NCBI RefSeq assembly: GCF_040954835.1 | Contig: NC_090703.1 | Location: forward strand, 10,287,001-10,351,000 | DNA from: Lepisosteus oculatus | Lineage: Eukaryota > Chordata > Actinopteri > Semionotiformes > Lepisosteidae | Length of the DNA stretch: 64,000 nucleotides | Reading direction: 5' to 3' | Part shown: piece after piece, positions 1 to 10,833 of the stretch | Numbering within the stretch: the stretch's first letter is position 1 | How the letters are laid out: each line of letters starts with the position of its first letter | Made by a program: the position numbers and the translations under genes | The notes under the pieces: model-generated | The model's database searches: none | What the model was told of the DNA's origin: nothing | What the model saw: only the letters and a program-made list of their open reading frames with translations

Positions 1-2440
1 CAATGTCACCATTGCAATTCCTCCACGTGCAGGTTCTGCACAGCCAGGAGAGGGACTGCCGCACCGGCTGCTGTCTCCAATTCTTCACCGCTGGGCTTCA
101 TCCCTGAGTGCAATGCTGCATTTTTCCCAATCAGCAAGTTTGGAGTTTCTCCCTGGCAGCCCCCCCCCTCTGGAATCAGCACATCAAACAACCTAGTTAC
201 ACAACCACAAAGCAGCAATAAAACTACAGCCACAGGCAGGGAACGACACAAAAAGGCAAGTATAAACACAAACTAGAGCCCTGTTGGAATAGATGAATTG
301 TATATGGACTCCTGTAGCCTGCCTTAGAGATTAACAAAACTTTCATAGTCCATGTAACTTTCTAAAACTTACAAATTAGCAGGTATACTACTACAGAGGT
401 CTAAAACGCTAGATTTTATATAGACACCCAAGACTGGGGCTGATGATCGTGAACTTGGCATTCATTAGCAGCAGAACGCCGAGAGGAAATGCCACATGCA
501 GGTTTTCAAGCAAAGCGCACTTTAATTAGGCCCATCCCCTACTGGGAGAGCGCCTTAAAGTGTCTTCACCTCCGTTTTCAGCCAAACCTCAGAACCCTTC
601 CGAGAATTTCACAGCTCCCTCACGCTTCCTTCCCGCGACACCTGTGCGTACTTGGGGTCCTCTCCCTTCGGGTAACTCCCTGCTCGGCGATGGAAGGAAT
701 GATGATGACAAGAGGTCTGAGATGAGCATTTTTGCTCGCAGGGTAAGCTGAATCATCAGCAGGGAGTTATTTTGCAACAAAGAGATAGCAATGGACTAGT
801 TAGATGCCCTGTCCCTGTAACCACGCAACCAGCCACCTGATCATTTCCTGCAGCTGCTCTGGGCTAAAGCCCAGTCAGAGAGCTGCAGGGTACAAGGTGG
901 GACTAACCCCCCAGGCCCAAGGCGAAATACCAGTTCATCACAGGGCGCTAAGAGGTGAGGTGAGTGCGTGCCAATTTCGGGTACCCCACACCAACCCTGA
1001 GGAGAACATGCAAACTCCACACAGACAGAGCCACATCCGAGCCCAGGGTTCGGTGCTATGAAGATGACAGGGCTCCCCATGGCACCACATGGCCCCGTAA
1101 CACTGCAGCCCTCACGCGTGACGGAAAACAAAAAAATTACTGAGTCACTTCTTGCCCGTGAAATCGGTGTGCAGATTCTTACCTTGGGTGAACTGCCATT
1201 CCCTTCAGCAGATCTGAAGAGTTCACATTTAGAAGAACCAAAACCTTTAGAAACCAGATGGAGAGATATTTCTGCAACCTTCGTGTATATAAAGGTGGTT
1301 CTGAAATCACCCCACACTGAAAGCAGCATTACGACCTTAGGCCAGCACACGGGGTCTCTCTCCTGGCTGAGCAGGAGCACAGAGATGCTGTTCTAGATTT
1401 TGGATTCCAGGTGGCAGTCAGACTCTGAAGTTCCAGCCTTGGTCTAGCCCAACACAATGATACTGCCGACAGAGCAACAGGAGCAGCGCCTCAATTTTAT
1501 CTGAAAAAAGATCAGCCTTCAACTGTGTAAAACACTGTGCAGGACGAGTTTCCTACAAAAGGCCAGCATCACCACCATTTTATTCACAGGTGAATTTTGT
1601 CACACACTTTCTAAATACACCATGGAGGTCTAAATCAGCAACAAATGAGTATTGGAACCAACTATCTTAATGTCTCTGTGAGTAACAACCGGCCTCGTGT
1701 TTAAAAACTGAACTCCTCTGCTAGAAACAACTATTGCCGCTATTTCAGCAAACTGGTGCTTTTTGTGACTGAGTTTTCTCTCTCATGACCTTACACGTTA
1801 CTACAGTACTATTAACCATTTAGCATAATGCTCAGAAAATAAAAGATGAAAAGAAATTAATGAAAACTTCTCTCTCACCCACTAAGTCACAGTCCTGAAA
1901 GTAATGGAAACTTGAAGTCATAGTACCTGATTTAGCCCAGCTACACTCGCCAGAATCGTTTTTGTGATTCTGGCAAGCCTCCACAAATACAATGATACCT
2001 TTCCTGTCCCAAAGAGCAGCTGGACCACAGTGCTAGCAGCATTAACCTCTCAAATACCCTGCAGTGTTCCGGCTTGGTCAAAACCAGAGAGAAACTATTT
2101 AAAAGGGCTAGTTGAATTAAATTGGTTACAATTGCCATTCTGTACAGTGCTCGGAAATCAGCATAACACATAAAAGAAAAAATAAAACGCGATTTATAAT
2201 TTAATTACAGAAGACCATTGTTTTTTTTTTCCATTGTTTATTTTTTAACGTATGACATGAGCCGATCTGCAGTTGAAGCTGATTTTTTTTTAATAAAGTT
2301 TAAAATCCCACACCTTCACGACAAAGGTCATAAATGAAAATGTGAAGGAACAACAAAAAAAAAAAGGCATTGATACATCGACGTTATGAAGGAAAAAAAA
2401 AAGAGAGGTCGGTTAAAAACACCTACGTGTTCCTTTTAAC
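1..2440. other. intergenic, no gene recognised
   Basis: Mostly AT-rich sequence with short unsupported open frames on both strands. The only recognisable content is an L2/V-SINE-like fragment at about 880-1060. Homopolymer A and T runs are frequent towards 2200-2400. Part of the right end could be distal ARF6 3' UTR (ARF6 is transcribed leftwards), but nothing here fixes the transcript end. Confidence 0.6.
880..1060 (-). repeat. L2/V-SINE-like fragment, antisense
   Basis: The stretch reads as the reverse complement of the common fish L2-tail/V-SINE body. It contains the antisense form of the block that runs from 'tgtggagtttgcatgttctc', preceded by an antisense 'cagggcgc' segment. Degenerate and 5'/3' incomplete. 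Assigned by memory of the family, not by search. Confidence 0.55.
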
Positions 2441-2452
2441 TGGCGGATTAAT

Positions 2453-2730
2453 TTGAAACTCCCACCCCCTTGTGACGAGCTACGCCTAACCCGGCACAAC
2501 CCCAGACTACGGGCCGCGCTCCTCCGCCTGCGCCGGGCCTTCTCGGCGGATGAGTCACTCGCTCGGCCGCCACGCGCCGGAGCGGGGAGCAGCACCGGGA
2601 TGGCGGAGCGCGCGAGCCCGTCACGGGAACTTCGGCGAAGTCTTCGCGAGGCGCAGCAGTCCGTCACGGAGGGGGGCTTCCGGCCCAACCTAGTTACCCG
2701 TGGTAACAACTTCAAGCCTGACTTTTAAAA
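2453..2730. promoter_or_regulatory. isolated CpG-rich block with X-box-like palindrome
   Basis: About 250 bp of CpG-dense sequence sit in an otherwise AT-rich flank 0.8 kb beyond the ARF6 stop codon. It holds an AP-1-type TGAGTCA at about 2551 and a perfect inverted repeat GTTACC-CGT-GGTAAC at 2693-2707, the layout of an RFX X-box. A short open frame starts at an ATG at 2600 (first residues MAERASPSRELRR) and meets a possible splice donor at the palindrome, so this may be the promoter and first exon of an unrecognised plus-strand transcript. An alternative is an unusual CpG patch inside the ARF6 3' UTR. Confidence 0.4.
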
Positions 2731-3423
2731 CCCGTGTGCGGCGGGGGGGTCCTTCAAAACAGCATTGCAGGTCACCAATGCTTGGGACGCTCATTTACAA
2801 AGGAATACATATATATAGAAGTGTTTTGAGCACTTTGCTGTAGTATACTTGTACCTCGTTCAGCATCTATACCTACAGTAATACTTCACATAGTTGTAAC
2901 AGAACGGTGCTGCTAAACACCTGGTGGCTCTCTCGGCAATCTTAAATCTGTAAGCTCTGGGCTTAATTCCTTCTCAAAGAAACAGTATAAAATTTAGAGA
3001 CACGCCGTATTGTTTTTTTTTTCAAACAATTTTTATATATATTTACTATTAGAAACTTCAGGCCTGAACATCGCACACATGTTCGGTATGAATGTAAAAG
3101 AAGCAAAGTCTACATCAAGCAGGTTCAGAGAGGCAAAAATGAGAAGTAAAACAGAAAAAAAAAATCCCCGCCCCGCCAAAGGAAATAATACAATAAAACT
3201 AAGAAAATTCAAGAGCTTGAGGCAATTCATGTAGTCTGCTTTTTCTTTTAAAAAGTCTCTCACGGGAGTATTTCTTGAGTCACGGTAATCAATAAAGAAC
3301 GTGATCCAAGGACAGCGCAAAAGCAAAATTAAAGCCAGCCAAATAATTACTTTAAGAAAAAAAATGATTAGTTATACGGGGGTCATATAATAATCAAAAG
3401 AAAATGAATTATAATCAAACTTT

Positions 3424-3497
3424 TTTATTATATTCTTCCGAGAAGCCATGTTATTTGTTAATTGCTTCTTCTCGTGTAAATTTTGTATTATTTTATT
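3424..3497 (-). terminator. candidate ARF6 proximal poly(A) signals
   Basis: Two minus-strand AATAAA hexamers (plus-strand TTTATT at 3424-3429 and 3492-3497) lie 36-109 nt downstream of the ARF6 stop codon. They could end a short ARF6 mRNA. Mammalian ARF6 has a long 3' UTR, so distal sites further left (for example TTTATT near 2240) are also likely. Confidence 0.35.
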
Positions 3498-3532
3498 TTT
3501 TTTGCTTGTTCTAACCAGTCATCATTCGACCA

Positions 3533-4108
<576 letters not shown>

Positions 4109-4654
4109 TCACCTGGACCCCCGTTGTGCACTTGAGACCTAATAAATAAGATGTTCTGATTTTGTATTTCTTTTTACCGAACAGTTCCCGACTTTCAGCC
4201 CAAGCAGCCAACTGGTCACGCACTGGTCAATATCCGGTGGGGAGCAAAGGACAGTACATCAGGACAGGCTGAAGTTAGAAACCATTCAATCGCTGGGCTG
4301 TAGACGCAGACGGTGTCTCTGCAAAGCGGCAATCCGTCCGTGCGAGATTACTGCTCCCCCAACACTAAAAGCCGGCTGTGCAACTTCTAGACAACATCCG
4401 AAAAGAATCCATAACAACAAAGCTGTCCCGTCGGTCGGTCCGTCCCCCCTCCTCCCGGGCTGTCAGATATCCCTTTCAGTCAGTAAAAGGTTTTGCCTTG
4501 AACCGAGCCGGGACGCCAAAAGGGAGGCCGAGGTCACAGTTAAAAGACACCGGGAGTGGCGAGGAATCCAGGTGCCGGAAAGAGGTTGACAAAGAGGGTG
4601 TGGGGAGGCCGGTTATTTCAAGTCCACATCAAGAGCACACCGGGATCCACTTAC

Positions 4655-5600
4655 GGGTCCGTGTAATGCGGTTCTCCAGTCCCTCGGCTTGCCTTCTTCC
4701 TCTCTAAGGCGAGGGCCTACAACACAGACGGGTCCGGCTGGGGGGGGTGGGTGTTGCTCTCCCGGCCCCTCTCTCAACTTCCAGAAGTGAGCTGGCTGAG
4801 GATCGGCGCGGCTGCCCGAGCAGGCCTTCGCAGAAGCCTGCGGGAGCTAGTTCACAGACTTCCTCCTGGCGTGCCCGTGTCGAGGTCTCCGCTCGCCCGT
4901 TTCTCTCTCTCTCCCCTCCTCCTCCTCCTCCTTCTCCTCCGCCGCCGCCGCCTCCCCTCCTTTCTGAACCGGGTGGGCAGCTCGCAATTTCACCGGCTCC
5001 GCGCTTCAGCCTGGTCCGCCCGGGTCCGCCACACTTCTGTCGGAGACGGAAGAGCCTGAGCCGAGGCGACTCCAAAGGTCATTGATTCATTCGAGAGCTT
5101 CCTCTTCTCTTCTCCCTGTAACACAAGAGCGGTTGAGAAAAGGGAGGGGTGTCAGGGGAGGGGAAAAAAAACACAACTTTAAGCGCAGCCGCCGCTAGCG
5201 TGGTTACGTTTTCCGCTCAATGCTGAACAAAAGCGGCGCCGGCATTTCTGAGACGCGGTTCTCTCAGCCGGTCCCGCCGGTGTCTGGCGTCTTTTTTGTT
5301 ACCTGCTCTGCGGCCCCCCGATCCCCGGATTGATCCACCCCGCTCTCGCCTCTCTCTCTCTCAGCTCCGAGCGGCTCTCGGCTACCGGAAAAGGTGCGGA
5401 CCCGATCACCCGCCACTTCCTCTCGCTCGCTTACTTTCAGGCACTTTTTTTTCCCCATTTCCGCCCATTGGCATGCGCAGAGTAGTTACCACGCACCGCC
5501 TTTGACGGGGCTCAGAGGCTCAGGAAACTGACGCCATTGGGGCTCCAAACGCGTGCTCGGCGTCCCTCATTGCGGCGCACGGCAGCGGGAGCCAAGATGG
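4655..5600 (-). promoter_or_regulatory. ARF6: ARF6 CpG-island promoter and 5' UTR exon
   Basis: CpG-rich block upstream of ARF6. A strong minus-strand donor (exon|GTAAGT, exon end at 4655) pairs with the acceptor at 4092, giving an untranslated first exon of unknown start within about 4655-5090. Pyrimidine-rich and CCTCCT/GCC tracts lie at about 4915-4965. Further out are an inverted CCAAT box (5467-5471) overlapping an NRF1-like GCATGCGCAG (5471-5480) and a YY1-type CCAAGATGGCGG (5592-5603). The YY1 box faces right, so the island may also start a rightward transcript. Confidence 0.6.
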
Positions 5601-5609
5601 CGGCCGCCC

Positions 5610-7890
5610 GCCAGCGCAGTTTCGGGATGTGTCACCCCCCAACCGGATCTTTCATGTGCAACGATTCTCTTGAATGAAAAAACGCAACGAAGGGGGTTAT
5701 TGCCTTTGGCGGCAGTAAAGGAGAGGCGCTCGGTGGACGAGGGTGTGAGTCGACAGCCAGCGCTCAAATGTGAAAAAAGAAAGAGGTGGTGCGTTATGAC
5801 GTAGGCGTCACTCAGTGGGTACTGTGAGGGATTTCAAATAATGCCGCAGACAGGCCACGAGCTGCACGCTTAACTGACAGGGGGCTCGGCTACTCTCGAG
5901 GGAGGGCGCTGCCCGTGCGTGCTGACAGGGACACCGCCCCCTCGCTATATTATCACCCCCCGTGTAAAAATAGTTCGTGCGAGAGCGTGGAAGGGAGGTG
6001 AAGTCTCTTCCGCCCGGTGTTTGAATCGCGCTTCGGAGGGGGGGTTTGTATGTTATTTTAACTTGGCTCTGGAAACACTTTTAGCTACCGAAAGGGGGGC
6101 TTGTCTAAAATAACCCCTTCCTGTCTTCATCCTGATAAAAGTGAGAGCTATTAATTACACGTATGCCTGTGTCGCAATACTGCACCGCTAAAGCTATAAT
6201 CCTTACCTTGATTATTTTAGGGCCAACTCCACCTAAGCAGCCTTTTTAAGAAAGCCCCAGCTCTGTTCTGTTACCAGCCCATTTTCCGCGCACTCGTTGC
6301 AATAGTAGTTTCTAAGACCTGCATTTACAAATGTCTACATTCACGACTTCGCTTTATTTTGCTTGGGTGGTGGGTGAATTAAAACTGCGGATAGATCTAC
6401 CGAATTGAACGTATACCATGACACACAACTACAGAGTGTAGGGGGGAAAAATACTTCACCGTGTTTCAAGCGTCCTTTTCAAAATGTAATGTTTTCATGT
6501 TTGAGTCTACAAACGCCAAACCCCGGAACAACTGTGCTCAGCAATAAATGGTTCTTAAAGTTTCCATAAAAAGGAGTGAAGACAAGCAGTATTACGTTTT
6601 AGAATAACGTAATACAGTGTATATACAGTATGTATAACTTAACAGGAAGTCTGAAATGGCCCTAAGGTAATAGTAATATTTAGCGAATTAAGGGCTTCTA
6701 TACGTTCCATAGTTTCTTGAACATATAAATATAAAGCACCAACTGTTTACGTTTCATAAAAAAACAAGCGTTTCAAATGTGTCTTAAGTTTATGTAGAGG
6801 ACAGACACCGGCTACGTTTTTTATTAAAAAATGGCTTTAATTTATGAGGAAATGAGGAGACCGAAGAGCTTCGCAGTACTGAGGCGTTTCCACAGACCAT
6901 CAATGAGTTGAAACGCCTTTACCACACAGCGCTTATTTCCTATTAACCGGCCGCCACACCCTCGTCTTCACATTCAGACACCTTTTGTTTCGCTGGGCGC
7001 AATCTGAACCTCTTCCGTTTCACGCTAAACGACAGCACTCGTGTAAAATATCGCGACATAACATAAACGATTGTGGAGATCAATGCAAGCAGTGCTGGGT
7101 ATGACGAGGGCGAGTCTTTACAGCTTTCCAGCGTTAGACAGTGAAAATGTGGCTGACGTGCGCTATTGTGCGCTTCAGGTCTTTCATGAGCTGCGGAGGC
7201 TCGTCCCTGTGCGCGGTCATTCTTTTACGCGTGTGCGATGTTGCAGGAAACCTGTCACATCCTGACACGGATGTCTAGGTGCGAAATAAGCTGCTGACTC
7301 CAAACACAAAGCAGGAATGGGACAGAAATGTCATCAGAGCACAATACCACGCAAAGGCAAGTTTCTAACTGCAGAATCATGGATCTGATGGACTGAATTA
7401 TGGTTTGAGCTTGAGAATGGATTGCAAACCACAATCGGTCCATTTTGCTCATTTGGTAGTTGATCGTTAATTGATCCCAGGATCTCGTCCAGCTGTTTTC
7501 GTGAAAGGAGTCAAGGTATTGGCTTCACCAGTGTGGCTTGGTAAAGAAACACCTCCTGTTTTGGGGTTTTAAAGACACTGTTACCTAGTTTCCACCTGCG
7601 TCCTCTGGCTGGTATTTCTGTTTACTCCAGGCGGTGAATAAAATAAAGGGCTGTGATGATACCCCACGAACCGCTGATTTTGGTTATCTGAAGGAGTGTC
7701 AGGTATTAAATTGCACCGTTTTCTGCTCATACACTTATTTTCGTGTTATCTTCTCTATTCACACCATTCTCCACCCCTCTCCACTTTGCACCTCCTGAGT
7801 GGCCTCTCTGCCTCTCCCCTCTCCCTCCTCCTCCACTTTTCCAGCCTGTGTTCTCCTGTGCTTTTTAATCTTTGCCGTCTACCCTGTCTT
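5610..7890. other. no gene recognised
   Basis: No open frame here has coding character and no known repeat stands out. A pyrimidine-rich tract (about 7740-7900) with many CTC/TCC runs leads into the dispersed repeat at 7899. The segment separates the ARF6 island from the SINE-bearing region. Confidence 0.5.
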
Positions 7891-7898
7891 TCTCACAC

Positions 7899-8020
7899 CC
7901 GAAGAAGGCTCCACAGCCGAAACGTTGTGTTTTTCTTCTCTTTCCAGCAGGGAATAAACCCGTTACCTGTTCCTTTGCAGCCTACGCATGCTGACACAGC
8001 CCCCTACTCGAACTACTTCA
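7899..8020 (+). repeat. dispersed repeat family A, copy 1
   Basis: Shares the block GAAGAAGGCTCCACAGCCG, then AAACGTTGTGTTT, a pyrimidine tract, CAGCAGGGAATAAACC and a CCTACGCATGCTGACRCAGC end with copies near 16337, 34421 and (antisense) 63885. Four recognisable copies within 64 kb show an interspersed repeat, not gene sequence. Family name unknown to me. Confidence 0.75.
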
Positions 8021-9387
8021 ATGTACAGAATATCCAGAACATTTCTCACCAGGCTCTTCTCTCTTGTTTTGTGTTTCCATTGGTCTTCAGCAGTGGATTG
8101 TCCCTTGAACGTACCAAAGGTGGACAGAGCGCTGTTTGCCAGGAAGTGCCCCGTCCTCTGTTCCTGAGGAACATTGGCGCTAGCTGTCAATCCTGATGCC
8201 TTTCCAGCTTGCTGCTTAATTTCCAGAATCCAATCACTTCCACTCACAGTTTCCAATCCGTGCTGCAGGCCAGCATGACTCAGGCAGTCACTCTGACGTT
8301 TAGCTAGACTAGTCTTTCTTTCCACTTTCTTAGACTTTCTTTCCACTGAGATAATTATTTTTAAAAACAAACACAAGGCCTGCCATGCATCTCACACTCG
8401 GGCAACAGAAAACACTGAAAGTAAAGGAGAATTGAAACATATTTCTGTTTAATGTCACCAAATTTGAAAGACAAATACAGTGCCATGGAAATTTCTTATT
8501 TAGGCCACAGGTGTTTTTGTGTTTTCGATGGACTTCATTATATTGTATTCGGTCTCTGTGTGTGCACGTGCTTTTCCAGGACCAGTTCAGGGAGCAGAAT
8601 AGAGAAGCACCCGAGCCAGAACATAAGGATCGAGCCCTGGACCCCTGCAGTAGTCAAACCACTGGGGTCACGCGGCTCTCCTCAATCTGTTTGCAGCCTG
8701 GTTTCGTTTTTTTTCTCAAACTGCCCACAGAAGGCCTTTGTTTCCCTCACACAAGACAATCAATCGTTTTGCCTCTTGCAAAGACTGCACAGTTGTCCAC
8801 CACTTTTAAATCTGATATGGCATTAAGTACGTTGAAACAATGTCGTCTAAAGAAGTGGTTCTTTATTCTCAAAATCATTCAATGAAGCTTTCCAGACCTG
8901 ACATAAATGTGCCATTTTTGCCAAGTGACGTGTGTAACTTCTCTGGGCAATTGGACTGTGATGCGTCTGGCATACATTTCGGAGATATAGCGCCCCCTTG
9001 TGGAGTAAAGTGGACATCGCAAGGAATTGTTCATTTCACAAGATAAGAGACCTTGGAAAATCCGAAAGACCCATCAACCTACCTAGTTTCGGACGCTCTG
9101 TCTGTGCAGTAGTGAAATACTGTGAATACTAAATAAAGGATTTTTTTACTAAGAATGAATAATCACACAAAAACAAAACGTAGTTTTCCTAAACTGCCAT
9201 TTATTGCTTAAATATCTGAGCAAATATCTGTAATCAGGCTAAGCACATCAATTACAGTTTCTATATATCGGAACCATTCTGTAAGAGGTAAGCCCCCTTG
9301 TGTTTGGGATTACTGCCATCACCTTTCAAGAATTAGATTTAAACCACACATCAATTAACAATATAAGATAATGACTGTCAATGATAT
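8021..9387. other. unresolved, no convincing gene
   Basis: Overlapping open frames occur on both strands at about 8140-8380 (-) and 8450-8885 (+). One has an acceptor-like cag near 8579 followed by an acidic/charged stretch, but no donor, homology or composition makes a case. Left unassigned. Confidence 0.4.
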
Positions 9388-9956
9388 GCCAGCAGCCATA
9401 TCACCCTGCAACTCACAACTGGCAACCCACTGAACCTAAGCAGGTGTGAGCCTGGTCAGTACCTGGAGGGGAGACCTCCTGGGAAAAACTAAGGTTGCTG
9501 CTGGAAGAGGTGTTAGTGGGGCCAGCAGGGGGCACTCACCCTGTGGTCCATGTGGGTCCTAATGCCCCAGTATAGTGACGGGGACACTATACTGTAAAAC
9601 AGGTGCCGTCCTTCAGATGAGACGTAAAACCGAGGTCCTGACTCTCTGTGGTCATTAAAAATCCCAGGGCGTTTCTCGAAAAAAGTAGGGGTGTAACCCC
9701 AGCGTCCTGGCCAAATTTCCCATTGGCCCTTACCAATCATGGCTTCCTCATAATCCCCCTCTATGAACTGGCTACATTACTCTGCTCTCCTCCCCACTGA
9801 TAGCTGATGTGTGGTGAGTGTTCTGGCGCACTATGGCATCCAGGTGGGGCTGCACATTGGTGGTGGTGGAGGGGAGTCCCCATTACCTGTAAAGCGCTTT
9901 GAGTGGAGTGTCCAGAAAAGCGCTATATAAGTGTAAGCAATTATTATTATTATAAT
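9388..9956 (+). mobile_element. 5S-rRNA-derived SINE (SINE3 type), near full length
   Basis: The head at about 9388-9503 aligns along its length with vertebrate 5S rRNA: GCC..GCCATA-CACCCTG, CTAAGCAGG-GTGAGCCTGG and GGGGAGACC-CCTGGGA are all recognisable. A body of about 330 bp follows, then the conserved end (TAAAGCGCTTTGAGTG, GCGCTATATAAGTGTAAGC) and an (ATT)n tail. This is the most complete of five copies in the window. Mobilisation by an L2/CR1-clade LINE recognising the 3' end is inferred from the SINE3 literature. Confidence 0.88.
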
Positions 9957-10102
9957 GAAAGCCAGATAATAAAATGGGGTGAACACACACAGAAATAAGT
10001 GTTAGCGGACAGCTTTTGACTTGGAACTAATTACCGGGCTTGAATCTTCCAAGAGATCACACCCATGAGAAGCTGATGTCCCCTGACCAAGCGGTTTTCT
10101 GC

Positions 10103-10833
10103 TCATAGGTCTGACCCAGAGATCCCAGCCTGCAATGCTCCGTGTGCTGTGGAGTGTTTCCAGGGATATCTGAGGTTCCCAGCATGCTCTGGTCTGGGCC
10201 CAGGTGCAGCCCTGGGCAGAGTTCCCATGAGGCTCTGGCACGGCGCACATGGCAGGTGTCCATGGGCTTGGGACCCGGCTGCTGACAGCAGGAAATGCCT
10301 CCACTTCCGGAAAGGATCCTGTGTCTGGATCATCACCCTGTGCCTTCGTCTGATGTCCTCGAAGGAGAGGGTGGCCCACCCAGGCTGGCTGAGGCCGCGT
10401 GATCTTAAAGTCTTCCCCCAGGCCACCTCCATTTTATCTGTCTGCTCCTCTTGGCTCGCCTGCCCCTGGTGCATCCTTTGCCTGTCTCCTGCCAACCTGG
10501 AGCCCTGCTGCACTGGCTCAGCTACAGCCTTGGCCCTCTCTGTCTGCGTTTCCTTTCTCCCGGCTCTCTCACAAGCCGTTGGAGCTGCCTCGAGGGCTGG
10601 GAGGATGGGACGGGGCCTCTTGTCTGGGCGAACTGCAGGGTTCCTCACAGAGCCAGAGGTGCAGGCTGCATTCAGTCTGCCCAGCGCCCTGCGATACTGT
10701 GTCCGCTGTTGCTCAATGTTTCGCAGGGTGTGCTGGTACTCCAGCTCCAGGCTGCAGAGCAGGCCTCTGTGCTCCTGGGCCTGAGGCCTGTTAAAGCTGC
10801 TTGAAGGGGCAGACAGCTGCTTCTGCATTGCAA
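10103..10833 (-). CDS. candidate uncharacterised coding exon
   Basis: A 241-residue minus-strand frame opens at an ATG at 10828, five bases inside a good acceptor (tgttgaaacag, exon from 10833). It is GC-rich compared with its flanks. Its first 60 residues look like a charged amphipathic helix (around LELEYQHTLRNIEQQRTQYR) and a second ordered-looking segment contains FEDIRRRHRVMIQTQDPFRK; the rest is Ala/Pro/Gly-rich and low-complexity. The frame closes at 10103, or may splice out earlier at a minus-strand GTGAGG/GTGAGA. I do not recognise the family and cannot identify partner exons. Long frames also exist on the plus strand, which weakens the case: GC-rich noncoding DNA is the alternative. 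Confidence 0.4.

Noticed and set aside
4704-5085. Overlapping GC-rich open frames on both strands upstream of ARF6
   Set aside because: Low-complexity Gly/Pro/Arg/Ser frames in a CpG island, best explained as ARF6 5' UTR and promoter.
7899-7925. Hammerhead-ribozyme-like core (CCGAAGA..stem..GAAAC) in repeat family A
   Set aside because: The core has C for the conserved U, one extra A before stem II and no convincing stem I/III; the resemblance may be chance. An Rfam hammerhead search would settle it.
7963-8376. 137-residue minus-strand frame
   Set aside because: Its C-terminal part runs through repeat family A and the rest has no splice or homology support.
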